From positions 16,144,425 through 16,208,424 of the forward strand of contig NC_056546.1 in the NCBI RefSeq assembly GCF_910596095.1: 64,000 nt of DNA, given 5' to 3'. The position numbers and the translations under genes were made by a program. Positions 48,309-61,417 of the stretch are shown here, piece by piece. Positions within the stretch are counted from its first letter, which is position 1. The number at the start of each line of letters is the position of its first letter. Below the pieces are notes generated by a model, which saw only the letters and a list, made by a program, of their open reading frames with translations, was not told the DNA's origin and ran no database searches. The DNA comes from Thunnus maccoyii. Lineage: Eukaryota > Chordata > Actinopteri > Scombriformes > Scombridae.

Positions 48309-51283
48309 CACAATCCCGAAAGAGATCAGCCATCCGTAAAAGGAATGCTAAATTTAGTCTCTTCTCAAGTCTAAACTGGATATACTTTCAGCAACGTACA
48401 GTAATTCAGTTTCAAAATAAGCAAGATCATCCATTATCTAAACACCATTAACAGTACAGTAAAACAATATGGTTCACATACATATTTACACATTTTCTAC
48501 TAATAAAAGTTTTTTTTTCAGATTTTTGAATGCTGGTGCTAGTTGTTAGTTCCTCATTGATAAAAAAAGACTTTCAATGTACTTGCGTAATGTGGACCGA
48601 GAACGTCTCCACAATGAATCAAAAGACACATTTACAACTGTAGCTTTGTTTTGCGATATTCAAAATGTTATTTCTAAATCAACTGATTTAAAACGGTTTA
48701 CATTCATTTCATTTTCTGTGTATGTTGTGATTTTCCCAACTAACCATTTGAGAATTGTCGGAGAGTTTGGTTATCTGTGGAAGACTTTTCGACTCTAAAT
48801 GAACAATAATTTGCATTTTACTGGTACTTGAGAAACATCATGATCAAAGGTGAGATACTGCAGCAATCCAGTCTGTTGTCAGTCAGTAATCATCCAAAGA
48901 AATGATAAAACTACCTTTGTGTTGAAGTATATACAAGATCAGTGTGTGCTGAGTTTCCAAAGAGCACCATACCATCACCGTTCAGTATAAAACCAGTTTG
49001 AGTCAATGAATCGACCTTGACATCTTGTCCTATTAGCACCAAAAGGAAGTTAAAGTGTAAAAATAACCAATACGTTTTCTCAAAGAAAATGTTATACCAC
49101 CAGTGTTAGTGTGAATATCAGTGAAAGGTCTTTGTGCTGAAATTTCACTGGTGAGTTCTTAAAATGAAGAGCTTCTCTTTCGTGGGTAATAAAAAATAAA
49201 ATCCTGATTCACCAGGAGTTGACAACAACCCCCCTTATTCAGACCCTGTAAGAAAAGCTATCTGTAAACAAAGGCTTCACAAGGGTCGAGCACCCGAAAT
49301 CGTCTTAGGCAAAAGTTTGAGTGGGATCCGATGACTGTTTATGAGTGGTTTTCCAACAAAAGCAGAGAGGAGGCAAGAGAAGAAATAGCTGGATGATTCA
49401 GCATTAACTAACACAGTTTTGTACTCAAGAGTATGGACATAAAAAACTGGCAATATTCAGTTGACACATCTGACATGTGATTTCTGTAAAGAAAATAACA
49501 GAGATCTCATTAGCACCATGAACATGTACAGTAAGTCAGATTTTTCGTAATCCTATGATCAAGTGTTTGTGCCCTCTGAATTTTTTTGATTCATTTTTTT
49601 CAGAAGGTGAACATCAAGTAAGTGCCAACAATGATGAACACTTTATTGTTGCAGCATTTTATGATTCCTCATTATGCTTATTATGCTATGCTTGAGTTTT
49701 TAATGAGAGTGAACTTCCTTAGATATGTGTGCCATTTTCAATCCAAAAAAAAAAAAAAAAAAAAAAGCAGAAATACTGTGAAATAAAACAGGGTTCATGC
49801 TAAACTGTCATAAGCCCCTTTCACACATGCAGTCTATCCCTGAAATGTTCAGGAACATTTCCTGTATGGGGTCATGTGTTTAAATGGGAGCAGGGATCGA
49901 ATTTCAGGGAAATCTGTATCTTTCCCACCTTCAGGGAAAATGCCAGTACGGCTGTGTTGTGAATGAAAGCAGTAACATCGCAGGGACAAGCATGTAAAGG
50001 GTTACGTCCGTCTGACGAAAGATGCTTTCACGTGAAGCGAGCACCAATCACAAGACTCTGCTAATGATGCATTTGAATCCGCGACTAGTTGCCTTGCCAA
50101 TGTTTTCGCGGGTGATTTGATGACTAACAAGCAATACGATAAGCAATAGAATAAGTTCTTTTGTTTGAAAACAAGCTCTTTTTTTCTCCAAAAATGGCTG
50201 GAAACTGGACATGCCTTCCGCTGCATACACGTACATCCGGCCTTGCCACCTTATCACCTTCTTCTTCTGTTGATTTTTATGGCGGTTGGCATCTATAAGT
50301 GTTGCATTAACCGCCATCTGTTGGACTATCCCTTGCCCTATCTATTCCGGCATTACCATAGCATGTGTGAAAAGGCGCAAGACGGAAATGTTCCTGAATG
50401 CAGCTGCGTGTGTGAATAGCGAAAATCACTAGCGGTGCCTGAAAGGTTATCCCAATAATTTACCGGGAACTATGTGTGAAAGAGGCTTTATATATCTCTA
50501 TCTGTACATACATATTTAGGCCTATGGATTGGGACCTTTTCAAGTTAAGTTTAGGAAAATAAAAAAGTGCTTCTTAATATGCCATACATAATCTGTGAAT
50601 AAAAGACAAACCATCCAGACGTGGAGAAAAATAAACAAAACAACAAACCAAAGAAGTACATTTCATTCATCGACTGCCAGCAGAAGTCAGAGGCAGCAGA
50701 AGGAAAAGCACGATGCTACATGTGACAATCTGTAGTAAATATATGCATGATATTAGTCTTGTTTTCTACATTATGTAATGTATGCGTTTGCTTAACAAAA
50801 GGTTACAGTGAGAATGGCACCAATGTAAAAGCCAATAAGATTCATCTCATGAAAAGAGAACTACTGGCTGAAATAAAGAGCATAGTCCTACTGTACAACA
50901 TAAATTCTGAGCGTCAACACATAATGCAGGTTATCATAGAAATCTTGCAGTAAACAGGCTTACACCAGGAATTAAATAGAAATCGTTATGATCAGAATAA
51001 ATAATCACATCTTTTTTGTTCTTAATCATGTATATAAAACCAGTTTAACAACATCTTTAAAATGCTTCAAAGCACCATCTCTTTACAATAAAAACCAACA
51101 CCGAAAACTCACAGTTAAAAAGCCAACAAACTTTGGTCTTCCTCATCACTTCGAAGGCAGAGACGAAGGAGGACAAAGTGAACAAAGAGATATTAGAAAA
51201 GCACAATGAAAACGACATAAAAATGAGAGTAGCAGTTTGAAGTTGACTGAGGTAAGGCAGAAGCACAGGGTGTAGGAGTTTTC
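48309..51283 (-). other. tet1: probable tet1 3' UTR
   Basis: No coding sequence follows the tet1 stop for about 3 kb and the next convincing gene is eif4e. Long 3' UTRs are usual for TET genes. The stretch contains the foldback element (49,811-50,490) and a run of 23 A at 49,745-49,767. Its extent is an inference from poly(A) signals. Confidence 0.4.
49811..50490. mobile_element. TIR element, AAGCCCCTTTCACACATG family
   Basis: The left end TAAGCCCCTTTCACACATG and the right end TATGTGTGAAAGAGGCTTTA are inverted repeats. Motifs just inside are also inverted (TCCCTGAAATGTTCAGGAAC on the left; CCGGGAACT and TTCCTGAATGCAGC on the right). About 680 nt, no transposase. It lies in the likely tet1 3' UTR. 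Confidence 0.75.
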
Positions 51284-51296
51284 TGTGTGTGTGTGT

Positions 51297-51344
<48 letters not shown>
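51284..51344. repeat. (TG)n microsatellite, (CA)n in tet1 sense
   Basis: Sixty-one nt of TG repeat with one AT interruption at 51,301. On the tet1 coding strand it is (CA)n and starts 12 nt after the stop codon, at the very start of the 3' UTR. Confidence 0.98.
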
Positions 51345-51348
<4 letters not shown>

Positions 51349-51356
51349 CATGTTGA

Positions 51357-54300
51357 TTAAGTCCAGCGATTGTAGGGGCCCGTCACTTGGGTAAGAGCGT
51401 AAGGGGACACGGTGATGACACCATCCCTCGGAAGAGTCCATGCTTGACGTGTGGGAACATTCATCCTCCTCCTCATCTCTTCTGCCTCCTCCCCTGTTTC
51501 CCCCTCTAGCTCCACACCTCCGTTGCCATTCTTCCCCACCCCTTTGCTCAGACTATCCTCCATCCTTAATCTCTCCGCCTCCTCCTCCCTGTCCCGTTCC
51601 CGCTTGGCCATTTTAGCATCCCACATAGCCATCCCGTGGCCTGGCTCATTCAGGGACTTGTGCTGGTAGAAGACCAGGGAGATGCGCGTGGGGTGGCTCC
51701 GGTTCGGCCTGAGGATAGGGGTGGTGGCGTGGAGCTCCCGCCGTGCACATTCTATCAGGATGGAGCCGTGTGAGGGTGCCACGGCTACTCCGCCTATATC
51801 ATGGTCCAGGAAGTTGTGCTCGCTGTCTGACCACACCTCTTCCTGCTTAACTTCCTCTGGTTCAACGGGGGTCGTTTGTGGGGGAAGGGGGAGAGATGAG
51901 AGCGGAGCGAGGCCGTGGCCCCTGACCTCTGCGCCGACATCTCCTGCAGCCCTGTGGAGTCCATTGAGCCTGCTGAAGAGGCCCTCAGAGGTAGGTCTGG
52001 GGGAGAAGGAGGAGGGAGGAGGAGCACTCCCACTGGGGGAGGGTCTCCGCAGAGGAGAGCAGTGCACCTCGTTGGGCTCAGTTTTAAAAGTGTGGGGGTA
52101 GTCACTAAGGGCATTATGTGGAGGTATACGTTCAAATGGGTGCCCAAACTGATTTTTGGGAACACTCTGGTCACCAGATGCTGGAGAATCACCATTCATG
52201 GCATCACTCATTGTCTTATAAGTGAGAGATAAACCATTCTGTCCAAACTGGAGGCCAGGCAGGCCGTGGTGGTTGGGGGAGATGATCTCCCTCTGTGGGG
52301 TGACCCCTGCACCCGGAGTAGGATAGCTGCTGGTGCTCTGGCTGTAAGTGCTGGGTTGGTTCCTCTCCGGTAGGTACCTTCCAACGCTGGCAGGTCTGGG
52401 TGGTAGTTTGTAAGAGCTGTAATAGGCCTGTGGCTCTGTTTCGAATGTAGAAAATACATGTATATGATAAGCAAAAAAAAGTATGCTTTCCGACCTCAAT
52501 TAATTACTTAATAAAACAGACAAACATGATCAGAGAATTGGATTTACAACCTTTGTTGGGGGTTTCACTTTTCATTTTCGCAGGAGTGAGAGGGGTCAGT
52601 CCAAGCTTCTTCTCAAGCCGCTCTGCTTGAGCTTTCAGACGAGCTTCTTGCCTTATCTTACGGGCTGATTTCACTGGCTCAGCCAGTAGACGCACCTGAT
52701 AAGTACAAAAAATCAATTATTTAAAGAGACATAATCGGTGCTTTTTTTTTTTTGCGTTGACGTTTGAGTTAGAAAGTTGCAAAAGTTGCTTTCCTGTTCA
52801 CTCACCTCTCGGGGAAAAGAAGATAGAACTTGTAGAGCACCACTTTGCATCTTGGCCCACTGTCCTTCAACCTGACCAAACTCATCCCTGTCAGAGATCT
52901 TGTATAGTGGCAGAACGTGGAGCTGCTCATCTTCTGGTATGTTGCGGACTGCACGGTTATCTTCCTTGGTTAAAGTGCAAACCTGAAAAAGGACACAAAC
53001 AAAAGGCAAACTGTTTAACCAAACAGTGGGGCCATATCCAATCAATACCTCAAGAGACTGAACCAAAACTAGAACCAATGACATTTGAAAGAGGTTGGGT
53101 TGAGCGTTAAGTCACACGATATAGAATTAGATAGCATAGTGTCACACTCGTAGCTTGCTTACTACAGTGCTGCCATTATTCATGTTTTGAGTGTCCTTGT
53201 GAGCGTGAGCACAGAAATCCACACAGGCTGTGACTCCTGAAAAAGGACGTCCCTCCCTCCGGCCCAGCCGGCAGTCTCCACCTGCCTCCTCATTTTCCAC
53301 CTAGCAGAGGTGAAAAGACATGGGAGGAGTTTGGTTAGTGGTGGTGACTAATAATAGATTCAGCATTGACAAGAAGAACAGGCAACAAAAACAGAAAAAT
53401 TATCATTATAAATTATTTATATTTAAACACATACATGCGAACAGATGCAATAAACTTAACAAAAGATGAAAAATTAAGACAGATGCTCAATGAAAAAAAA
53501 AGCATATGCAAATCAATACAAAATATATTTAAAAATCTAAATACAATTAATAATAAATGCTGATAAATACTGTGAGATACAGTAAAAGTAAAAGCTTGTT
53601 ATAGTTCAAGTTTTCTGTGTGTACATTCTCAAATCTTCAGTGATGGAGAGACAACTAATGTTAGAGTCAGTGAGATCATAAACTGTGAAGAAGTCATCAA
53701 TGTAATCTGAAGTGAGGGTGTGCAGCAATTTGAAGACATAGAGAAGCATCTTCAAATCAATTCTATGAATACTAGACTGAGAGAGCTCAGGACTATGAGT
53801 GGTAAATATGGCAGCTGTTTAATTTCTCATACCTGGTTTTGGAAGGCTTCAGGAGCCAGTCTCTTGTAGAGTGGTGCGAGGTCAGTGGCAAGACTCTGAA
53901 GATTGTTCTCTATTTTCTCCTCCTAGAGGTGAGAGACAGAGGGAAGATTATGGATGAATTTACAAAAGAATCGTCCTTTTCTAGGCCTGCCTACAGGTGT
54001 GATTGTCATATCCAACATTTGCCACTAGGTGGCAAATGTAGAGAGTAAAAGTAAAATGTAGAAAAACAACAGAACTTATGCCATACAAAGTACAGAGAAA
54101 CCACACATGGTGACATAATCTAGCACTTGGATTATTGACCAAATATCCTCTCACAAATGTAAACAAAATAAGACAAAGAGAAATCGATGATTTCCTCTAG
54201 GATTTCTGGAAGTTGACCACTCCCTCACCTCCTCCCGGTAGTCTCCAATCAGGCGGAACTTGCGGGGCACTTTGCTGCGGGCAAACTTACAGCCATTGAA

Positions 54301-57300
54301 GTACATACTCCAGGAGCAGCCAAAGGAAAATGAAGCTCCACAGGTGTCCGGGTCCAAACCCTGGCACGCACACGTACGACTGTAGGCACGGAGTGGAGGA
54401 AGGAACATAAAGAAATGGACAAAACTGGAAGAATTAGCATCAATACAAGGCAAAGGAAGAAGCACTCACTCTTCATTGAGGGCGCAGCGGCGGCTGGTGG
54501 GGGAGCCGTATTTAAAGAGGGTATCTGTGAGCTCCCGGTAGAGATGGTCTGCCACCGGCCGGTGGATTCCCTCCCATGCCAGGATGAGAATGACCAACAC
54601 AGCAGAGTCACAGTGGTGCCCTGGCCTCTGGCGGACCAAACATAGCAGCTTCTCCTCTTCGCTGCTACGCCGGATCACCTGTCAGATGATAGTGTGCACA
54701 CACACACAGAGCACTCTAACACATTGATATCACAAAATTATGGATCCTACTAGGGTTATGGTTAAAGAGCTGTGATGAGCCGACCAAAACTGCAATGTTG
54801 GATGTAGGGCAATTGTTTAAAATGGTACAATCCCTAATGTCTAAGTTTAGGGATGAAGTTATGTTTAGCTTACAGTTCAAGATGACTATGGTTAGGTAAG
54901 GGTTGAAGTTAGGATAAGAATCTGAGTGACTTTGTTCTCTGCCCCTAAATACACTATGAAATGAAATCCACAGCAATGCATTAATATACAGCAGACATAT
55001 TCAAGACATTGAAGATACTAACATGGACACAAACACCAGCCACATACCCATTTAGCTATCGGACACCCCTGGGAGCTCTTTCCTTCCTTCCCAGTGTAAA
55101 CAACAACTTCCAACCTTACTGCATTTCCTTTGGCACCATACCTGTGACACCCAAACACATGTAAGAGCAGCTTTTATCAGAAATGTGTATTATACACCAT
55201 AGCACACATATCACTGACAATACATATTAGGCAACATACATTACTACTCAAACCTGAGCGCAACTGACAATACACAAAGCCTCCAGCATTGACAAATCTA
55301 ACATTTGTGCTCACACCTGCAACCAATAAAATTCAGACTGTAGTAATCAGTTAGTAATCAGTTCAACACTGCAAGTACACAGCAACAAGAAAGGATACAG
55401 TCAGCAATGGCTTGTGTGCATGCCTAACAGTTGTAATAACAACAAATACTGAATTCCTTAGATTAAAAGATTATTTTTTTATTGAAAAACTCATTGACTG
55501 TAGAGTTATTTTTTCAGTTAAATGTGGCTATCAGATGGACTGTCAACCTCAAGTTGTTTTAAACTGACTGTCATCTTGGTTTATGGGCCCCCCGTCTCAG
55601 CTCTGGGGGGGTTTCCTGTTTCAACATGCTGTGTATGTGTTGTGTGTACATGTGTGTAGCTGAGACAGAGGGTGCACGTGTTGCGCTAGCTCAGCAATGC
55701 TTCCTTTTAATGACAGACTCTTTGGTTGTAACCCCGCCCGATTCCACCAAGCCTGTGGTTGACTAGCAAAAAAAGAGAGGTGTTAGTAGTCACTCTACCT
55801 GTTCTCCATCAGTTCCCTCACTGCAGCGACACTAGGTCCTGCCCCAAGGTGAGTATAGTAAGGGCCTTCCTCCTTTTCAATGATTTGGTCTGTGAAAACA
55901 AATCAACACCTATTAGATATCGCAGCAACTTTACTGGGTGGAGAATTGTCCTTCAAAATAGCATGTTGACCATAATGTTTCAGACAATAGTTTCATAACT
56001 AGAAAGCCAAAGGTTTGATTGTTCTGATGTTTACAGACATTCTGGATAAGGGAGTCAGATCAATATAAGTGTGATGTACATAGTAAAATGCAGTAGTATC
56101 TCAGTTCAGGAGCCACCACCATGGAAGTCCACATTTCAAGGCCAAATACACTGTAACGGGTCAAGAAAGCATCCCAAAGGCTCCTCCAAATATGGCCGAG
56201 AAATGCAGCCTTCTTTTGCTTGAATTGGCCCTTGAATCAGGACACAGCTATTGTATGTGTGTGTGTGTGTGTGTACATCAGAGAGAGACAGAAAGTGAAA
56301 GCCTGTTTGAGGTCAACTGCATATTACTTGAAAGCAAATTTTCAGGTCTGATTTAGTCACAAAGTGGAATCAAACAAATGTGATACCAAGTTAGGAAATA
56401 CAGACTAGTGTTGTTCTAAAAAAATCTTAAGTAGCACCAACTCACCCATGCATTGACAGGATGGAAGATCGGCCAGTTTTTTGGAAGGTGTATTGAGCAG
56501 GTTCTTGGTAGGGGTGTCCAGAAAACTCATAGGAGACTCCAGAAAGCTGTTGACGCTGTTCTTGGATGGAGTTGACTCCGCAGAGTGGCCCGGATCCGCA
56601 TCAGTAGACGTGGACAGGACAGTAATGGGTCCAGACCTCTCCAGCTTGTAGTAGCCCTGCTGACTTGGAGGAGGGGACTGCCGTGCCCCCGAGAAGCCAT
56701 TAGCCATACCGGGATACCCAGTGGTGTGGCTGAGGAAAGCAGTATTGGCTGGGCTGGGGTTAGGATCAGCACCATGCTGCGCTACCTGAGTAAACAAACG
56801 CCTTTCACACTCCTGCCCCGGTCCTGCAGCATGACCATTGCATGGATTGTGGTGGTGGAGTGGACCATTTGAAAGGGACCATGGCTGGTTCTCTTGACCA
56901 AGAGTGTGGTTGACCCTTGTGAGAGTGCCGTAGTTCTGAGTCTGCGGCCCTAAGAGGGCTGTGTTGTTTGCGTGACTGTGATAGATGAGTTGCCTCTCTT
57001 CCTCCTGAGCTTCAGCTAAGTATCTCTTCAGGTCAATTTGAGCCTGAGGCAGGAACAGGTTCCTCTTGTGGGGAAGACCTGATTTCCCCTGCGGTAGGGT
57101 CTTCTGGCCTCTGCTCCTGTGGTGCGTCTCTCCATTTGGCATGCGTTTTGAGAGGGGGGTCCTGCGGTTGATTCCCTCTTGTAGTCCATCACTTATCTTC
57201 TTCTTCCTGGGCTTGGAAGGGGTTGCTTTTGTTTTCTTTGTGAGGGTCTTTTTCTGAATGGGGGGTAGCTGTGAGTTATAGTTGTATTTGATGGCTGATA

Positions 57301-58696
57301 CAGGCATTCCTTTTGGAGGATTGTTCTCCGACTGCAGGTTGTGTCTGGACTGGATGATGAAGGCCAGGTCTGCCAGTTGAGCTGCCACCTCCTCCTCATC
57401 TCTGTTTCTCATTTTAACAACCCTCTCTCTGTCCTCCCCGAACAACCGCTCATGATCTTTACTGAACTTTATGTCACTGGGATCTTTATAGCTGCATTCC
57501 GACTTGATGACATGAGAGCCAAAGCCCTGTTCTGTCCTCCTAAAGGGTCTTCTATCACTGTCTGAGCTGGCCTCTAAGAGGTCCTGCAGAGACAGCTTTG
57601 TGCTGGGGCTCGGCCCCTGGGAGCACTGGATGACATTCCCTTGTCTGGCCACAGGAGGGCGTATGACTGACGTCTGGTGAAGTGGTGAGCTGATGACCGA
57701 GACTTTGTTGTAGCGGATAGCTGCTGTGGGTTTGGCTTCTTGCAGGGGTGTATTTGTATTGGAGGTTGTAAGCGGGGCAGCCGCAGAAATGGGATGTTCA
57801 CACTTACTTTCAGCTTTATTGGACCCTGGGATGCTTTGAGGTATAGCTGCCAGTTGAGTCAAGGCCTCAATAGCAATAGCCTGATCAAAACTAAGATTTC
57901 TCCTCTCTGCCAAAGACTGCACACTTGGTAGCAAGACATTTGGAGGAGGTTCACTTTTGATAGTCTGGGGAGTCCTTTGCAGGCTAACAGGAGTGCTTTT
58001 CTGACACAAGTCACTCTTCAAGTCCTCTGGCTCTTTTTTAACAAAGTGCAAATCTGGTGGTTCAGTTTTGATGGAGCAAAGAATGGAAGAACGTGAGCTG
58101 CAAAGTTTCTCCTCCAGTCCCTTCCTCTCTGTGACAGACAGACACACCACAGCCGCCAGCGTGGATAGCGAGTCTTCGCAGACCTCATCCTCATCACTCA
58201 GCTTTGTGGTGGCCTGTTCAGTGATCCACACCCACGGCTCCTCCAGTTTGATCTTCTTTAGTGGAACTGACATGTCATCTGGAGGAGTCTTGGGTCCATT
58301 CTCAGAGCAGTCTTTAGGGATGGCAGCTATTATAGTCCTTTGAGACTCTGATGCCATCATAGTCCTTTGATATGCAGACTTTAGATCAGACTGTGACCCC
58401 GTAGTCATTTTAGCACCATTGGGTTTTGTCAGGTTCTCAGCAGAACCATTCTGAAAAGTCACAGAAGAGCATACGTGTTGGTGAAGTGCAATGCTGGTCA
58501 GCTCCAGCCCAGGCTCTCTTTTAATAAGTGCTGGCCGTTGGTCCGAGGCCAGGTTGTGGGTGAGCAAGTGGGTAATGGGGGGAGCTTGTGTATGAGGTAT
58601 GTGGCCTTCCTCCCCCTCATCCTCCTCTGCTGCCATGTGGGTGTCATCCATCTGTGCCTTGCCTTTGCCATTTACCGACCCACTTTCTGGAACCAC
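51357..58696 (-). CDS. tet1: TET methylcytosine dioxygenase, tet1 (3' part)
   Basis: Fe(II)/2-oxoglutarate enzyme that oxidises 5-methylcytosine in DNA (family knowledge). Ten exons in the window, 1,474 aa: 56446-58696, 55799-55889, 55048-55141, 54470-54678, 54229-54379, 53833-53922, 53163-53300, 52806-52982, 52551-52695, 51357-52435. All are GT..AG and in frame. The first begins after a CAG acceptor at 58,697, so it is internal and the gene is 5'-partial. The 750-residue exon is low in conservation until [13 protein letters not shown], where the Cys-rich domain begins ([26 protein letters not shown]). The iron-binding HxD is AHAHKD at 53,193-53,201. [13 protein letters not shown] in the last exon gives the 2-OG Arg and the distal His region. 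The end [18 protein letters not shown] is closer to human TET1 than to TET2 or TET3, and ccar1 is linked as in human. No CXXC domain is seen in the window. Confidence 0.92.
55142..55798. other. tet1 intron
   Basis: Intron of 657 nt between two Cys-rich-domain exons. It contains a C-rich patch (GGGCCCCCCGTC near 55,588) and TG-rich sequence near 55,625-55,660. No exon or element is recognised. Confidence 0.45.
56254..56273. repeat. short (TG)n run in a tet1 intron
   Basis: Nine TG units in the intron between tet1 exons 56446-58696 and 55799-55889. No further meaning inferred. Confidence 0.9.
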
Positions 58697-59896
58697 CTGA
58701 GACAGAGAGACAGAGAGAGAGAAACAAGGAGAGAGAGGTGACTCAACAAGCTCTGGCGGTATACAGTGATTCAGCTTGTTCTAAACAGTCACGGCACACA
58801 GCACAACAGATTGCCTCCCAGCATGGCATGAGCATCTGTTGCAGCCACTATCGAGGCTGTGGAAAATATTATGGCATGTGAAAACAAAGAATCTGCTCTC
58901 TATAAATCTTGCAGAAACGGATCTCTAAACAAAGCTAATAAAAAGTTAAACCGCGTTAGTTCACGGCCGAGGCTTCAATCAGGACTACATTCCTGCCTGA
59001 GCTGTGGAGTGTTGAGATCCGCAGACCCCCAGGTAGCCGAGAGCCAACAAGTAAACATTTGGAGTCACGCACAGTTCATGATTGCGTCACTACCGGTGGG
59101 TCACTGAGGGCATGTAGACAACGTGCATGTACATGTTATGTTTGTACAGGGTTTTGTGGGTGTGTTCCTGGGCATGCATGCATGTGTGTGCAAGCACATG
59201 TGATTATTCACACAGCTGCCCTGCCATGTTAACCCCTGTGCATTGTTAAGTGAGTGATTAATCCACTTGGGGTCCTATCCACAGTGGAGTTTCAGTGCAG
59301 CTTGACCCTTCAGCTAAGACAGATTCTAACTGCCAGCAGAGCTATGACAATCCAAAGGTCCACAGTATTGACATATTGATTGGTTCTAGCCATGTTGATT
59401 ATGTACTGCCACACTGTCTACTGTACTGTACACTGTCTAGGTACAGACAATCATATGCAAAAAGAAATTAGAATTTTGGAAAACAGAGAAAGTAAAGGCA
59501 GTTTTAACAATGCTTTGATGAAGGTCTTGCTACTGTAGTGAATATTGTAGTTTACATGTTACAGAGCACAGAGATAAGCCCCCTCTGATGTACTAAATCT
59601 AGCCTATATACAGTCTCTCTGTAAGTATGTAAAAGCGTCCTTTATTCCTCGTCATCTTGAGTGAGCATATGATCAGCTGAAGTCATGTCAAGCTGCTTCT
59701 CATGTTATGATTTAACCCTGCATCACATTCAGAACTAAAGCCTTCAGCAGTGGAAGACTGATTAAAAATGTTGCAGCGTGACAAAGATAAAAAACACTGC
59801 ATCATGTGCCAAGACTCAGCTGACAAAAGGATCTCAAAGTCGTTTGCAGGAGCTGGAGGATGTGTGTGCATTACTGTGATCTGTGTGTACTTTATA

Positions 59897-60027
<131 letters not shown>

Positions 60028-61260
60028 CCATGTTCCCTCTAATGAAGTAGCATAACTGCACAACACCCATTAAACTCTACCACCGCCACTGTTTTAATGC
60101 ATTTTACAGCAGGGGATGTGCACTTCAAGCTGACAGATAAAGAGAAAGCAGCATCAGCACTTCAATATAAACCAGATTCCTACGAACCCACAGACCAAAC
60201 ACAAAACACTTGAGTTTATCAGTTACATGTGCTCTGTTCAATTGTGTCCCTTCTATTTCTATCAAAAGTGAAAAAATCAAGGATAGTAGAATATATTGTT
60301 TTACAGTATACAGTATTAAGAAACTGAAAGAAGGGATAAAAAGTAAAATAGAAATAGATAAATTTTGAGTGAGGTGGGTATAGATGGGACTTGATAACAT
60401 GAAAACAGTGGGTTGAGTTTGGCACAAGTACAAAGAGGCTAGTAGAGTGAAAGAATGACATCCTACATGTGACGGCTGCTGAGCAGAAGCCCTAACTGTC
60501 ATTCTTGATGATAAAGGCATTGAAAAGTAGGATGTGAAGCAGGAAAAATTGTACTCATGCACAGCTACAAGCACTCAATTGAAGTTGGAAAATTAAAGTT
60601 GTTGGAGGCAGCGCAGAGGTCTAAGAGGATTAATACTGAGCAATCTCCTGCATCGGTTGTTTAAAGAAGGTTATTAGTTACCTTCAGCTTCAAGAGATCT
60701 GTTACTGTGCTGTGGGAAGCTCTAAAGCCAGAGAGAAGTTCTTCACAAATATTTAAAACGAGGACATAATATGTATTTAATAATATGTATTGTGTACAAC
60801 ATACATTTTAGTTTGGGCTGAAGAATCAAAGCTGTGCTTCTTTAAGCAACATTTCATGATTGTTATATATACATCATATTATCACCAGTTTGTAACATCA
60901 GTGCATTTACTTCGTTATCAATTGCTGAAATGTGTTTTTTTTTGGCTGGGTTCAACCTAGACTTCTGATAAGAAGATTTAAGAAACAAGATGTCCTTGTG
61001 AATTTTGTTGCATTTAGTGTCTGATTACATTTGTGGTGGCAAAAGAGAGAGTGAAAATGATTTTAAGTCAAGCAAACAGAGTAAAAAAGCAACATGTAAA
61101 CTATAGCTGCAAACAGCAATGATTGAGGTCCAAGCAGATTGGGAGAATCTGGATGCTTGTTTCTTATTTAATTGTTAATGAAATATGGTTTTCATGAATG
61201 CAAACTGAAATGATGAGACACAGACCAAGAACTGGAAGATTTTGTGGAGGGTGGGTCAAG

Positions 61261-61303
61261 GTCAGAATCAGATCAGAAGATAAGAATCTGATCTGATTCT
61301 GAC
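61261..61303. repeat. perfect 16-bp inverted repeat (hairpin)
   Basis: GTCAGAATCAGATCAG at 61,261-61,276 and its exact reverse complement CTGATCTGATTCTGAC at 61,288-61,303 flank an 11-nt loop. No mismatch. Inside the repeat-like region upstream of tet1 exons. Confidence 0.9.
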
Positions 61304-61343
61304 TTTGGAGATTCTGGCAATGGTTATTCCAGCAAATTATTTA

Positions 61344-61417
61344 CCTGGGACACCCTGGGACTCGAACCAGAGACCTTTGTGTCCCCAGAGAAGGTGACAA
61401 CTGCGCCACTGGGGAGA
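61344..61417 (-). other. tRNA-like segment (tRNA pseudogene or SINE head)
   Basis: The minus strand contains a good pol III A box TGGCGCAGTTG (61,398-61,408) and B box GGTTCGAGTCC (61,358-61,368) with the normal spacing. The flanking arms do not pair: the acceptor stem CTCCCCAG against GGTGTCCC fails and the T stem is imperfect. It is not a functional tRNA but looks derived from one. Confidence 0.6.

Noticed and set aside
56446-58696. Start of the tet protein at 58,696
   Set aside because: The first codon there is GTG directly after a CAG splice acceptor, so it is an internal exon border and not a translation start.
61344-61417. Functional tRNA gene
   Set aside because: A and B boxes are good, but the acceptor and T stems do not pair, so it is a relic or SINE head.
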